64,000 nucleotides of DNA from Sulfurovum sp. (GCA_030949325.1 JAUZSQ010000084.1:20261-84260); one strand, 5' to 3'. Shown: positions 36,737 through 46,601, counted from the first letter of the stretch. Numbers and translations: made by a program. Notes: generated from the sequence alone by a model not told the origin.

Positions 36737-38428
36737 TTGGTTAACCACTTCAATACCCAAAATATCAAGCCCTTGTTTGATTGTTTTGGCAGTGAGGTCC
36801 GCTAAGGCTAGACGGCTCATTTTCGTTTCTTCATCTACGCCCTCTTTAAGTATGGGATTTTGTTCGTAAAAACGCATGAACAGTGAAGCTAGTTCATATA
36901 AATAGCTCGTAATTTGATGAGGCGAAGCATCAACAGACGCACGTTGAAGTATATCTTCAAAACGTAAAAGGGTGACGGAAAGATGTTGCTCTAAGGCATC
37001 TGAAATCCTCATTTTTCCTTCTATTTTGGCATTGTGTTTACGCAAAATACTTTGAATTCTAGCATAAGCATAAAGCATATACACCGAAGTATTTCCCTCC
37101 AAAGAAAGCATTTTTTCCCAAGAAAAGATATAATTAGACTCACGGTTCATAGATAAATCAGCATATTTTACTGCACCAATACCAATAATTTTGGCTTTTA
37201 TCTCTAAGGCTTCAAGACTATAGTCTTCTTTGTTTCTAATACTCTCATGGGCTTTATTCACAGCTTCATCTAACAAATCTACAAGCTTGACCGTCCCTCC
37301 ATCTCGTGTTTTAAACGGTTTACCAGCCTTGTCCATCATAGTTCCAAAACCAATATGTTCTAAAAAGACATCAGTACCTACAAAATGGGCATTTTTGGCT
37401 ACTTTAAAGACTTGTTTAAAGTGATGTGATTGTCTGGCATCGACTACATAGCAAATTCTATCTGCTTCTAAGTTCTTGGCTCTAAAACGCAAGGCAGAGA
37501 GGTCTGTCGTGGCATAAAGATAGCCTCCGTCACCTTTTTGTACAATCACAGGGATTTCATCATTTTCCAAAAAGACACATTTGGCTCCCTTACTTTCACT
37601 CAAAAGTGTAGCCTTGTCCAAATCAGAGACTACTTGGCTCAAGTCATCGTTATAAAAGCTCTCGGCTCTTACATCTTCACGACTCAGCTTGACGTTGAGT
37701 TTAGTATATACCTCTTCACAATGCCCTAAAGACCTGTCTATAAACTGTTGCCAAAGTCCAAGACAATGGGTATCGCCTCCTTGGATTTTGACCACATATT
37801 CACGTGCTTTGTCTGCGAAATTTGCATCCACATCAAAACGCTTTTTCGCATCCCTATAAAATACTTCCAAATCTTTGAGGCTGACATCTCCATCACTTTG
37901 TTGTTCTTCGAGATAGGCGACGAGCATTCCAAACTGTGTACCCCAATCTCCAATATGATTTTGACGAATCACCGTATCTCCCAAAAAGTCCAAGAGATTG
38001 GCTAGACTATCACCAATAATAGTAGAGCGTAAATGCCCCACATGCATTTGCTTTGCCATATTGGGTCCTGAATAATCAACCACTACGGTTTGGGGTGTTG
38101 TGCGTAAGGCAATACCTAAACGTGCATCTCCTCTGGCTTCCTCGCAAAAATCTGCCAAGACCAAAGGATTGAGCCAAAGATTGATGAAGCCAGGTCCTGC
38201 TATCTCTGCTTTGCGTATTAAGCTAGAAAAATCCAATGCGTTTATAATATCTGTAGCAATGGCTCTTGGATTTTTGCCTAAGCTTTTTGCCAATGCCATG
38301 GCACCATTAAATTGATAGTCTCCAAACTCTGGCTTGGTCGCTTCACTCACAGACAAAGGGGTTTGGTCGATATTGGCTTGATTAAAAGCATCTTGAATCA
38401 GGGCATTAAGTTTTGATTTGAGTTTCAT
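36731..38428 (-). CDS. argS: Arginyl-tRNA synthetase
   Basis: This 565-residue class I synthetase has the HIGH equivalent HVGHLRSTIIGDSLANLL near residue 125. NHIGDWGTQFGMLVAYL follows, then the YATTDLSALRFRA segment near 300. The C-terminal DALR anticodon-binding domain ends in KTIKQGLDILGIEVVNQL. The N-terminal Arg-tRNA D-loop domain (residues 1-85) is present. Length is normal. It is followed on the same strand, 90 bases upstream of its start, by tatA. Confidence 0.97.
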   Translation of the reverse strand: MKLKSKLNALIQDAFNQANIDQTPLSVSEATKPEFGDYQFNGAMALAKSLGKNPRAIATDIINALDFSSLIRKAEIAGPGFINLWLNPLVLADFCEEARGDARLGIALRTTPQTVVVDYSGPNMAKQMHVGHLRSTIIGDSLANLLDFLGDTVIRQNHIGDWGTQFGMLVAYLEEQQSDGDVSLKDLEVFYRDAKKRFDVDANFADKAREYVVKIQGGDTHCLGLWQQFIDRSLGHCEEVYTKLNVKLSREDVRAESFYNDDLSQVVSDLDKATLLSESKGAKCVFLENDEIPVIVQKGDGGYLYATTDLSALRFRAKNLEADRICYVVDARQSHHFKQVFKVAKNAHFVGTDVFLEHIGFGTMMDKAGKPFKTRDGGTVKLVDLLDEAVNKAHESIRNKEDYSLEALEIKAKIIGIGAVKYADLSMNRESNYIFSWEKMLSLEGNTSVYMLYAYARIQSILRKHNAKIEGKMRISDALEQHLSVTLLRFEDILQRASVDASPHQITSYLYELASLFMRFYEQNPILKEGVDEETKMSRLALADLTAKTIKQGLDILGIEVVNQL

Positions 38429-38517
38429 AGGAATTCCATAGAGTGGGGTATATAAATTTGGGGTAAGTATCCGTGTAAAAATAAAGCCTCCTAAAAGACT
38501 TTATCTAAGAGAAAATA

Positions 38518-38742
38518 TTAAACAGTTTCTTTTTTGACTTCTGTTGTCGTATTAACTTTTGGTGTTTCTTTTGTCTCTTCTTTAGAAGCTATTTCCGTTG
38601 GTTCATCATCTTTAATCGCTTTTTTGAAGTCCTTAATTCCTCTACCCATACCTTTGGCTAAATCTGGAATCTTTTTTGCTCCAAAGAGAAGCACAACAAT
38701 CGCCAATATAATAAATAGTTCTGGCATACCTGGCATACCCAT
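38518..38742 (-). CDS. tatA: Twin-arginine translocase subunit TatA
   Basis: TatA oligomers form the passage for folded proteins. The 74-residue protein has one N-terminal membrane helix ([25 protein letters not shown]), followed by an amphipathic helix ([15 protein letters not shown]) and an acidic/Lys/Thr-rich tail. The FG hinge is intact. It could serve the Tat substrates seen here: the Rieske proteins and FccB-like protein. It lies between gmk and argS on the same strand. Confidence 0.93.
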   Translation of the reverse strand: MGMPGMPELFIILAIVVLLFGAKKIPDLAKGMGRGIKDFKKAIKDDEPTEIASKEETKETPKVNTTTEVKKETV

Positions 38743-38806
38743 GTCAATCCTTTAATTTGCTACGAAGAGCATTAATTTGGGTAATTATACTCCAATTAAT
38801 TTAAGT

Positions 38807-39424
38807 TTACTCTTTACTAAACCATTCGAGGATAAATTTTGCCTTATCTTCACTATTTTGTTTCAATCTAGCAACATTAGCGACCATAATAAACTCTTGC
38901 ACGGCTTGGTCTAAAGCATCGTTCACAATGAGAAAGTCATATTCATCTATGGCTTCAATTTCACTTTTGGCATTTTGGAGACGCTGCACTATCACCGATT
39001 CATTATCCGTACACCTTGCACGAAGCCTTTGCTCTAGTGCCTCAAGCGTAGAGGGGGTAATAAAAGCAGATGTCGTAATCGCATTCATTTTCGCACGAAC
39101 GAGTCTATGCCCTTGTACATCTATATCAAAGATGACCAATTTTCCTTGGGATAAAGCGATGCGTACAGGCTTCAAAGAGGTACCATAATAGTTACCATGC
39201 ACCGTAGCATACTCTAAAAAATCTCCTGCTTTAATGTCTTCTTCAAAATCTTCTTTGCTCACAAAAAAATAATCTACGCCTTCTTTTTCTCCCACTCTAG
39301 GTTTGCGTGTCGTGGTCGAAATCGAAAAGTAATAGTCTCCAATAGCATCAGATGCACCTTGAATCAGTGTACTCTTCCCTGCTCCACTAGGACCTGACAA
39401 GAGTAGAATTGCCCCTTTTTTCAT
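38807..39424 (-). CDS. gmk: Guanylate kinase
   Basis: Gmk phosphorylates GMP. The 205-residue protein has the P-loop LLSGPSGAGKSTLIQ near residues 8-22, the GMP-binding STTTRKPRVGEKEGVDYFFVS near 37-57, and EYATVHGNYYGTS near 72-84. The lid region RLRARCTDNESVIVQRL is near 140. It starts five bases after the acidic receiver-like gene, an arrangement conserved with Helicobacter (HP0321/HP0322). Confidence 0.96.
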   Translation of the reverse strand: MKKGAILLLSGPSGAGKSTLIQGASDAIGDYYFSISTTTRKPRVGEKEGVDYFFVSKEDFEEDIKAGDFLEYATVHGNYYGTSLKPVRIALSQGKLVIFDIDVQGHRLVRAKMNAITTSAFITPSTLEALEQRLRARCTDNESVIVQRLQNAKSEIEAIDEYDFLIVNDALDQAVQEFIMVANVARLKQNSEDKAKFILEWFSKE

Positions 39425-39429
39425 CTATA

Positions 39430-39954
39430 TTACTCCTCTAGCTTAATGTCTAAGGCTATCGTCTTACCTTTAAAGAATGCATTTTGTTGTTGCTTTGTCA
39501 TTCTTTTGAGTGCTTTTTTTACAGACTTTTTAAGTACTTTATCCCTAGATTTCTTACTTGGTTTTTCTTCTTGTATTTCCATATCAAGTAAGTACTTAAT
39601 GGTTTCTATCTCTTCTATATTTAAGACATTGAGTGCATTCTTCTTCTGCGTAACTTTGTCTAAAAGCTCTGTCACTTGCAAAGGTAAAAAAGGTTTTTGT
39701 ATGGTCTTATCAAAACCTTTGACTTCTTTACTCTTATAAGAAAGGCATATTTTTTGTATCGATTCTTGCTTTTCTAAGGCTTTATATAGTTTTGTATTAC
39801 CTAAGGCTTCATCTACAAAGACGATATCATAACTATCATCAATAGACCCCTCTACAAAAGTAACCTCATCTAACCTCATCGTTGTTGACTTTATACACAA
39901 GGTAAATAGATTCGAGACTACAGGGTTTGTGTTGATTAATAAAATATGTATCAT
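39430..39954 (-). CDS. Degenerate receiver-like protein next to gmk
   Basis: From ATG 39954 (GGAGG seven bases upstream; an earlier ATG at 39969 has none) the 174-residue product begins MIHILLINTNPVVSNLF. It looks like a response-regulator receiver fold: a phosphoacceptor-position Asp in DIVFVDEAL near residue 46 and Lys in IQKPFLPLQVTELL near 86. The acidic pocket at the N-terminus is lost and no output domain is visible; the second half is Lys/Glu-rich and basic. By position it corresponds to the 'poly-E-rich/highly acidic' protein upstream of gmk in other Campylobacterota. Function unknown. Confidence 0.65.
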   Translation of the reverse strand: MIHILLINTNPVVSNLFTLCIKSTTMRLDEVTFVEGSIDDSYDIVFVDEALGNTKLYKALEKQESIQKICLSYKSKEVKGFDKTIQKPFLPLQVTELLDKVTQKKNALNVLNIEEIETIKYLLDMEIQEEKPSKKSRDKVLKKSVKKALKRMTKQQQNAFFKGKTIALDIKLEE

Positions 39955-40099
39955 GTCCTTTCCCTCCATATTAAGTAGATATATTATAGTATAACTCTAA
40001 TTAGGGCTTGATTTCAACCCTTAGGGTATAACCATAAGTCAAAGTAGTATATACTACTATTCTTTTAGCTCAAAATGAATATAAGGTGTATATACAACC

Positions 40100-40732
40100 A
40101 TGATAAAATATTTTTCTCTCTTCTTTGTCCTTGTCCTTCTTGCACAAGCCAATCAAGTCAACCTTACCCCCACACTTCCTGCTATTGATATGACACTTGA
40201 TGGTAAGAAGATACATATCTCTCGTATGCAAGACAGTAACCACAAGCTTCGCAATGAATACACCCTCACTTCACGGCTCTCTCCACCTTTTGAGATACAA
40301 CCTTATAGCATGATGGAGGGGATTGAAACTATCTCCGAACTTGAAGTCTTTGATTTTATTCAACATAAGCTCAAAAAAGGTGCCTTACTCATTGATGCAA
40401 GACTAGAATCGTGGTTTTATCAGTCGAGTATCCCTGCGGCAATTAATATACCTTTTCCTTCTATCTCGGCTATGGACAATAATGCTACATTAGAACGCTT
40501 AGGTATTCTCCATGATACAGATACCTTGGATTTTTCACAAGCTAAAGATTTACTCATTTTTGATAATGGTCCATGGTGTCCACAAGCTACCTTACATATA
40601 GAAGCACTTGTCACACTTGGCTACCCCAAAGAAAAGATTATTTACTATCGAGGAGGTATGCAATACTGGAGTATATTAGGCTTAATCTATGCCTACCCCA
40701 AAGAAGTACCTACGAACAAAGGAACGCATTAA
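40100..40732 (+). CDS. Exported rhodanese-like protein 1
   Basis: The 210-residue product has a signal peptide (KYFSLFFVLVLLAQA) and a C-terminal rhodanese domain: LLIDARLESWFYQSSIPAAINIPF near residue 97-120. The active-site position is in LIFDNGPWCPQATLHIEAL near 153, then YYRGGMQYWSILGL. The cysteine loop (CPQATL) fits a sulfur- or metal-handling rhodanese. It is a paralogue of the gene at 41669. Its stop overlaps the start of the LysM gene (TAATG). Confidence 0.82.
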   Translation: MIKYFSLFFVLVLLAQANQVNLTPTLPAIDMTLDGKKIHISRMQDSNHKLRNEYTLTSRLSPPFEIQPYSMMEGIETISELEVFDFIQHKLKKGALLIDARLESWFYQSSIPAAINIPFPSISAMDNNATLERLGILHDTDTLDFSQAKDLLIFDNGPWCPQATLHIEALVTLGYPKEKIIYYRGGMQYWSILGLIYAYPKEVPTNKGTH

Positions 40733-41672
40733 TGTCCAATGATTATTACCAAGATTATTTAGCACAAACCAATACTAACTTAAGACAAAGTACCCTCTTA
40801 TCCCAAGAAAAAAAGGTTAGTAGCTCCAAAAAAACCATATTTCTTGTAGTACTATTATTGGTTTTAGTAGGTCAAGGCTATTATTTATGGCAAGAAAATA
40901 CCCAAACACAACCTAGTATTACCCATCCTATAGAGACCCTATTACCCATGGATATCAAAGAGACTATCACCCAAGTCATCAAGGTCATACCCCAAGAGCC
41001 TCTCTCTACAGAAGAAAACCTATCTACAGACAAGAACCTCTCTCAAGTAGTGCTTGTCAAAACAGTAGAAAGTATAGAAACCGTGTTAGAATTACCAAAA
41101 GTAGTGATGATACCCAAAGCAACTCCTCTAAAAACGGTTGAAGCCATTGAGAAAATTGAAGTTGAAGTTGACGAAAAAGTAATTGAAGAAAAAGTAATTG
41201 AAGAAGAAGAGAAGCACTTGAAGAAGAAGTCGAAGTTCAAGTTGAAGTAGTAGTTGAAACAAAAACCACAGCACCTCATCCTATGGAGACACTATTACTT
41301 CATAGTATTAAAGCCAGTAATACACATAGTAGTGCAGAAGATATTGACACCTTTAACAAAGTCATTATTGAACATAATACTAGCCATACCCCTCTATCTA
41401 CTACATTAGCAACACTCATCAAAACATCTAAGACACTAAAAAATACCTATACAAAAGCCCTCAAAGTAGAAGCAGAGGTAAGAAAAGAAGAAATGCGATA
41501 TGTTACAGTCAAAAGTGGAGATAGCCTCTTCAAGATTGCCAAACGTATTTATGGAGATGCGATGAAATATACACTTATTTTTGAAGCAAATTCTGATGTT
41601 TTGAAAAAGAGTACCGATTTATCTATTGGTCAAAAATTAAGAGTACCCCAACTAAAAGAGAGTCAAAAATGA
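40732..41672 (+). CDS. Membrane-anchored LysM-domain protein (frameshifted)
   Basis: The protein has a cytoplasmic N-terminus, one membrane helix (TIFLVVLLLVLVGQGYYLW at residues ~35-53), a long acidic/Val/Glu-rich periplasmic linker, and a C-terminal LysM domain (YVTVKSGDSLFKIAKRIYGDAMKYTLIFEAN, then LSIGQKLRVPQL) expected to bind peptidoglycan. A missing A in the GAA repeat near 41210 splits the linker; restored length is about 313 residues. It overlaps both flanking rhodanese genes by one and four bases, so the three are translationally coupled. Confidence 0.8.
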
Positions 41673-42325
41673 TACGTATTTTATCCACTATTCTAGTCTT
41701 AGCCCCCGTTCTACTCTTCGCAGAACCTACACCTATAGAAAAGATAACTGTCAAGATAAACAAAGATATACCCTATGTCAACGCATTCGATGGCACAAAA
41801 GCAATCCAAGTCAAAAGGATTCAAGACCCTGCATACAAACTCACCGATGACTTTACCAAAACCTCACGTCCTTGTCCTCCTTTTTGTATTCAACCTACTT
41901 CTGTGGCTAAGGATGTCAAAAATATTGCTGAGCTTGAACTCTTGGAATTTATCCGCCATGATGTACCTAAGGGAACAGGTCTACTCATTGATGCACGTTT
42001 ACCCAATTGGTATATCATTGAGACCATACCCTCAGCACTGAACCTGCCTTTTACGCGTGTCAAGGGGAGTACTAAAGCCTCTATGTTAGAGATATTCAAA
42101 CTCTTTGGTATGACTGTCAAAGAGACAGGAGTATGGGACTTTTCTACAGCCAAGAAATTGGCTATATTTTGTAATGGAGTATGGTGTGAACAATCCAAGC
42201 ATCTCATTACAGGGCTACTCAAACATGGCTATCCCAAAGAGCTACTCTACTACTATAGAAGTGGATTCCAAGGATGGAAGCTATTGGGACTTACCACCGT
42301 GATACACGAAGGAAAAATGAGATAA
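41669..42325 (+). CDS. Exported rhodanese-like protein 2
   Basis: The 218-residue product has a signal peptide (IRILSTILVLAPVLLFA). It parallels the gene at 40100: KRIQDPAYKLTDDFTKTSRPCPPFCIQP near residues 50-75, GLLIDARLPNWYIIETIPSALNLPF near 112-136, and the active-site loop IFCNGVWCEQSKHLI near 168-180. It has extra cysteines (CPPFC) that copy 1 lacks (SPPFE), and so may be redox-active or metal-binding. It begins within the LysM stop (ATGA overlap). Confidence 0.82.
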   Translation: MIRILSTILVLAPVLLFAEPTPIEKITVKINKDIPYVNAFDGTKAIQVKRIQDPAYKLTDDFTKTSRPCPPFCIQPTSVAKDVKNIAELELLEFIRHDVPKGTGLLIDARLPNWYIIETIPSALNLPFTRVKGSTKASMLEIFKLFGMTVKETGVWDFSTAKKLAIFCNGVWCEQSKHLITGLLKHGYPKELLYYYRSGFQGWKLLGLTTVIHEGKMR

Positions 42326-42353
42326 TACCTCTTATTATTATAAAGGATTTTAC

Positions 42354-42848
42354 ATGTACAAACTATTTTACACGCTTATCATCAGCCTAGGTTTTACTCT
42401 GACACTTCAAGCATCTAATCATACCCCTATGAATAGCAAACAAATCAAACAAATGGATCGTAGTTACAATAAACATAAAACCATCAAGAGAAATTTTAAA
42501 AACCAAAAAGACTTTCAACGTAAACAGGGTAATAGCTATCAAAATGGTAAAAATTATCACCCCAATGCCTACTACCCTCAAGAGAGTATAAGACAAAGAG
42601 GCTATCCCTATAGTAAAAGAGGTTGGGAATTAGCCTACCGTTATGACAGGGCTTCTTTTTATGACAATGAAGGTTTTTATTATGGCTATTTCAATCGCCA
42701 TGGCTATGAGTTTGAAGATAGATTTTATGCCTATGATAGGTATTATGGCTATAGAGACAGAGTCAGAGGACGTGGGCTTTTTGACCATAGATATTATATC
42801 CCTATGGCAAAAGACTACTATGGGTTTAATCCACGTCCTAGAAGATAA
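42354..42848 (+). CDS. Exported Tyr/Arg-rich low-complexity protein
   Basis: The 164-residue product has a signal peptide (LFYTLIISLGFTLTLQA). The mature part is strongly basic, first Lys/Asn/Gln-rich and then Tyr/Arg/Gly/Asp-rich (RYDRASFYDNEGFYYGYF, then YAYDRYYGYRDRVRGRG). It has no catalytic motif that I recognise. It follows the rhodanese operon by 28 bases and may be its last gene. A structural or polyanion-binding role is possible; no family assigned. Confidence 0.65.
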   Translation: MYKLFYTLIISLGFTLTLQASNHTPMNSKQIKQMDRSYNKHKTIKRNFKNQKDFQRKQGNSYQNGKNYHPNAYYPQESIRQRGYPYSKRGWELAYRYDRASFYDNEGFYYGYFNRHGYEFEDRFYAYDRYYGYRDRVRGRGLFDHRYYIPMAKDYYGFNPRPRR

Positions 42849-42863
42849 TCAATGATACTATGC

Positions 42864-43445
42864 CTAAACAGATTGAGGATTAATCATCCCCGTAAAGGTC
42901 AAAAGCTTTTCCCATACATCACTATCTGACCATTCACTTTGTATTTGTGGAGAAAATTTTATATCTTCTAGGGCAATCTTCCCCATCAATACAGAGTGTG
43001 CATCTTGGGCAAACCCTTGTGCATAGCCTGTCTCTGTTTCATGTACAATAATACTATGTAACTTCACATCTTTTTCACCATTTTGCATAATCGTACAAGC
43101 AATCACCCGTTCTACAATAAGATAAATAACACGAGAAAACTGTTCAGCCGAAGGAGATACTGGCAATTCTATCCATCTTTTACTATGGGTTTTCATACTT
43201 TGGATATATCCTATATCATCTTTGCTCCACAGCGTAATTGCATGGTCAAAAGAATCAATAAGTTCTTTAATCGTACGCTTGGTTAAACCAAAGTCATAGA
43301 CCATTTGTCCATCATCAAGATAATTGGATTCTAGTAAAACTTCAATTTTGTACGAGTGTCCATGAATATTTTCACTACAGCGTTGTGTGGTACAATCACG
43401 CACAATATGGGCATTTTCAAATTTAAAAAGTTTACGTATGAGCAT
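42864..43445 (-). CDS. queD: 6-carboxy-5,6,7,8-tetrahydropterin synthase
   Basis: QueD converts 7,8-dihydroneopterin triphosphate to CPH4 for queuosine synthesis. The 193-residue protein shows zinc ligands in FENAHIVRDC near residue 13 and ENIHGHSYKIEV near 28-30, VYDFGLTKRTIKELIDSFDHAITL near 48-72, and a glutamate in VHETETGYAQ near 140. A longer-than-usual middle segment separates the last two. queE is 2.4 kb away on the same strand. Confidence 0.9.
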   Translation of the reverse strand: MLIRKLFKFENAHIVRDCTTQRCSENIHGHSYKIEVLLESNYLDDGQMVYDFGLTKRTIKELIDSFDHAITLWSKDDIGYIQSMKTHSKRWIELPVSPSAEQFSRVIYLIVERVIACTIMQNGEKDVKLHSIIVHETETGYAQGFAQDAHSVLMGKIALEDIKFSPQIQSEWSDSDVWEKLLTFTGMINPQSV

Positions 43446-43549
43446 CGCTTATCCTTAGTCATAAAGTCTATCCACGATAGTAACGAATATTTCTGTCAAA
43501 GAGCTAAAGTCTCTCTCTTCGGCAAAGAGACAATAGACTAATTTTTGGC

Positions 43550-43555
43550 TATACT
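43550..43555 (+). promoter_or_regulatory. -10 box upstream of the Fur-family gene
   Basis: GGCTATACT places TATACT 29 bases before the fur-family ATG; the adjacent ATTATTATC-type AT-rich stretch could also hold an autoregulatory operator but no clear inverted repeat is visible. Confidence 0.35.
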
Positions 43556-43583
43556 ATGACTATTATTATCAAAAAGGGTCTCT

Positions 43584-44042
43584 ATGACTAGTATTGTATC
43601 TCTCTCCTACAAAGAACTATTGGCTACATTTAAACATATACTAAAACAAAATAAACTCAAATTTACCAACCAAAGAGAAATTGTACTCTACACACTCTAC
43701 ACCAATACCCAACACTTCACCTCCGAAGACCTCTACCTACTCATCAAAAAAGAGTATCCCCAACTCAGCATCGGTATTGCCACAGTCTATCGCACCTTAA
43801 CACTCTTAGAAGAAAATGACATCGTAAGTTCTATCTCTTTGGGCGTACAAGGCAAAAAGTATGAAATAGCCAACAAACCTCACCATGACCATATTATTTG
43901 TGAGATATGTCATACCATCGTAGAGTTTGAAAATAAAGAAATAGAAGAATTACAAGATGTCATTGCCAAAGAAAATGGATTTAAGCTGACCAATCATCTT
44001 ATGCAACTCTATGGTGTGTGTAAAGTCTGTCAAGAGAAGTGA
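43584..44042 (+). CDS. fur: Fur-family metal-dependent repressor
   Basis: The 152-residue regulator has the winged helix of Fur (KLKFTNQREIVLYTLYTNTQHFTSEDLYLLIKKEYP near residues 22-60, then GIATVYRTLTLLEENDIV). The metal site is HHDHIICEICHTIVEFEN near 100-117, and a second structural CxxC is at CKVCQEK at the end. The extended N-terminus and HHDHIIC favour true Fur over PerR or Zur, but the sensed metal is not certain. It is divergent from queD and convergent with the NERD-helicase gene, with six bases between stops. Confidence 0.88.
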   Translation: MTSIVSLSYKELLATFKHILKQNKLKFTNQREIVLYTLYTNTQHFTSEDLYLLIKKEYPQLSIGIATVYRTLTLLEENDIVSSISLGVQGKKYEIANKPHHDHIICEICHTIVEFENKEIEELQDVIAKENGFKLTNHLMQLYGVCKVCQEK

Positions 44043-44048
44043 TACAAC

Positions 44049-45784
44049 TTAGAGCTGTAATATCTCCAATACTTCTTTTCCTATGACACTATTGGTGATA
44101 TTTTGACTATGTAATATCAATTTACAAGAAGCTCTTGTGGAAGCCACATAAAGTAACTTTCGTTCTTTTACTTTATCAATATCCACCACAATTGCTACTT
44201 TAGCCTCAATCCCTTTAGCAGAATGGTAGGTCGTAAAAGTAGCTTTATTGACTGCCATATCTTTGGAAGAGTTTACCTGTTGTTGTAATTCATGAGATAA
44301 ATACTTTTTAACAGTATTCACCCCATACCAGGAGGAAGCAAGAAGTAAAATATCTTTAGGTTCATACTCCACTAAAAGACTTTCAAATTTTTGAGCTACT
44401 TCTTGATAATTACCTTCTAAAAGTTCTATTGAATTTTTACTTATATTTTTTAGAACAATATTTTTTGCTTGTTCATAAAAAACTTCTACTTCTTTTGCGT
44501 AACTTGTATCCTTGCATAATATAGAAAGCCCCAAATCAATATGTTCATTGGTCACTCTATAGCTTGTTTTTAAAAGTTTGGTACGACCTCTCATATCTAA
44601 ACCTATATCTTTTTTCCAATTTATATCTTTTGGATTATAAATACTTTGTAATCTATCTCCTGCTAAAAAAAGATTTTTATGGGGTTTATCCTCTTTATCC
44701 TTATGCTCAATCAGTAATTTTAAAATAAGTTCAAACCAATTGTTATAAAAATCTTGGTATTCATCGACTAAAATAGCATCATAGCTTGGTTTAGCATTTT
44801 TTATCGCATCATTAGGTAAAATATCTTGCCAAAATTCTGCTGAATTCTTTTTATAATCTTGTGGAGACAAAGCACTTAAAGCATTTGACTTTTGATGAAA
44901 GGTGGCTATCTCAATATTATCTATTAAAATATCTAAATCTTCCAAATCTTCTTTTATGCTCTTTAATTTGACTTGTAATTGTGATGTCAATGCTTTGTTA
45001 TAGGTCAAAATGAGTATCTTCCAATCAGGATACATTTTGGCTAAATGTACAGCACGAGAAAGAAGCACTACCGTTTTTCCACTTCCTGGAATCCCTGTAA
45101 TCATATAATGTCCAAAAGGAATTCTCTTTGCAAATCTCTCTTGTTCAATATCTAATGCTAAAAATTTTTCTCTAGAAAAGAATCTTTTTTAGATTTATTC
45201 TGTCTAATTTTAATTTCAGGGAAAATAGCCACTTTAAGCGTATCAACCAATGTCGAGTCTATCGCTTTTATCTCATGATTAAATAAACTATCTAAACTTA
45301 ATTTATTGAAGCCTTCTTTATAGATTACTCTTGCAGGATAATGGTCAAAAAACTTTTCTATATTATGTGTTTTGGCTTCTTCTTTTTTAAGTTCGGTAAA
45401 AATAATAAGAGAATGTAAATGAATATTTAAGTCATTATTTTCATCCAATAAGTCATCATACGCTTTAAAAACACCTTGGAGTGTATTGAAGTATCTTCGT
45501 GCTTTATACAAAGGATTTTCTAGGTGATCCCCTTTAGAGGATAGTACCTCTTTTTGATTTATTGTATCAATATACTCAATACTCCACGCCTTGACTTCAA
45601 TAATGATGACTCCTCTAATAGGGTCAATGAGTATAAAGTCAGGTGTTAAGTTTTTGATTTTAGGTTCTAAATAAAGATAAGAGGTTTCTGGCTCTGCCAT
45701 ATAAAGCTGTTTGAGTTTATTAACAATAAATTTTTCGGACTTATTCATTCCTTCAATTTCTTTAGGCATAGCAACTAATGGCAT
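44049..45784 (-). CDS. NERD nuclease plus SF1 (UvrD-like) helicase (frameshifted)
   Basis: The two frames 45784-45158 and 45104-44049 form one protein of about 578 residues once a missing T is restored at 45176-45179 (KKDSFSREKFLALDIEQERF). The N-terminal NERD domain has a PD-(D/E)xK core: LTPDFILIDPIRGVIIIEVKAWS near residue 48-70. The helicase has Walker A GIPGSGKTVVLLS near 235, Walker B ILVDEYQDF near 345, AGDRLQSIYN near 380, and the late motif TTYHSAKGIEAKVAIV near 525. Such NERD-helicases occur in DNA repair and in anti-phage nuclease-helicase systems; which applies is unknown. It lies beside queE and the DUF262/HEPN pair. Confidence 0.82.
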
Positions 45785-45838
45785 TTATTTCCTTTTAAAT
45801 CATACTTACCTAGGTATTTTACACTCACAAACTTAGTT

Positions 45839-46597
45839 TTAGACCCCTTGCGTTGTATCAAAAACCCGTATATGAAGCCTGTCACTATAATTAAACCCAT
45901 GCTTCATACAAAACTCAAACACTGCTCTATCATTATGCCAAATCGTCTCACGGCTCTCCCCTACAGGCATACAATAAATATTGTTTCTATAAAAAAGAGA
46001 CGTAATCTCATCTATCTCTTTTAATGCCGTTGTTTGTGTCAAGTGCTTATCAATCGTAAATTTAAAAAAGCTATCATAAGCATGATGTACAATATTGGCA
46101 ATGGCTTTAGGCTTGATACGCCGAGACAAAGGCTCTTCTGAATTACTCAGCTTGATAGACAACGCAAAAATGGTTTTTTGATACAGAGGATAGGCTTCAA
46201 AATCTATTTCTACTGTGCCATTGGTCTCAAAAGTAATACGAACCTCTTGTGCCACAAGCCAAGAAACTACAGCATAAAAAACTTCATCTTTATAATACAG
46301 CAAAGGCTCTCCCCCCGTAATGACTAGCTGAGGCTTGTACCCAATTGTCTGAAATTCCTCTTCTAAGTGAGCAATAAGTACAGAAGCATCTTCTACCTTC
46401 TCCCAAGAAGAAGAAAAGGCAGAATCGACTGCAAAATACGTATCACAACCGAGCTTCTGCACCCCATCCACAGTATACTTCGCCCCAAAACCAGCACAAG
46501 TAAGATTACATCCCCCTGTGCGTAAAAAGTACGAAGGTACTCCTGCATACTTACCCTCTCCTTGAATGGAGAAAAATTGTTCGCTTAGGTAGAACAT
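45839..46597 (-). CDS. queE: 7-carboxy-7-deazaguanine synthase
   Basis: QueE is the radical-SAM enzyme making CDG from CPH4 in 7-deazaguanine synthesis. The 252-residue protein begins [34 protein letters not shown] with cluster cysteines near residues 30-34. A spaced third cysteine is in [12 protein letters not shown], an arrangement unlike the compact CxxxCxxC. SAM-binding follows in VITGGEPLL near 95. It is 4 bases downstream of the HEPN gene. Confidence 0.9.
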   Translation of the reverse strand: MFYLSEQFFSIQGEGKYAGVPSYFLRTGGCNLTCAGFGAKYTVDGVQKLGCDTYFAVDSAFSSSWEKVEDASVLIAHLEEEFQTIGYKPQLVITGGEPLLYYKDEVFYAVVSWLVAQEVRITFETNGTVEIDFEAYPLYQKTIFALSIKLSNSEEPLSRRIKPKAIANIVHHAYDSFFKFTIDKHLTQTTALKEIDEITSLFYRNNIYCMPVGESRETIWHNDRAVFEFCMKHGFNYSDRLHIRVFDTTQGV

Positions 46598-46601
46598 TTA
46601 A

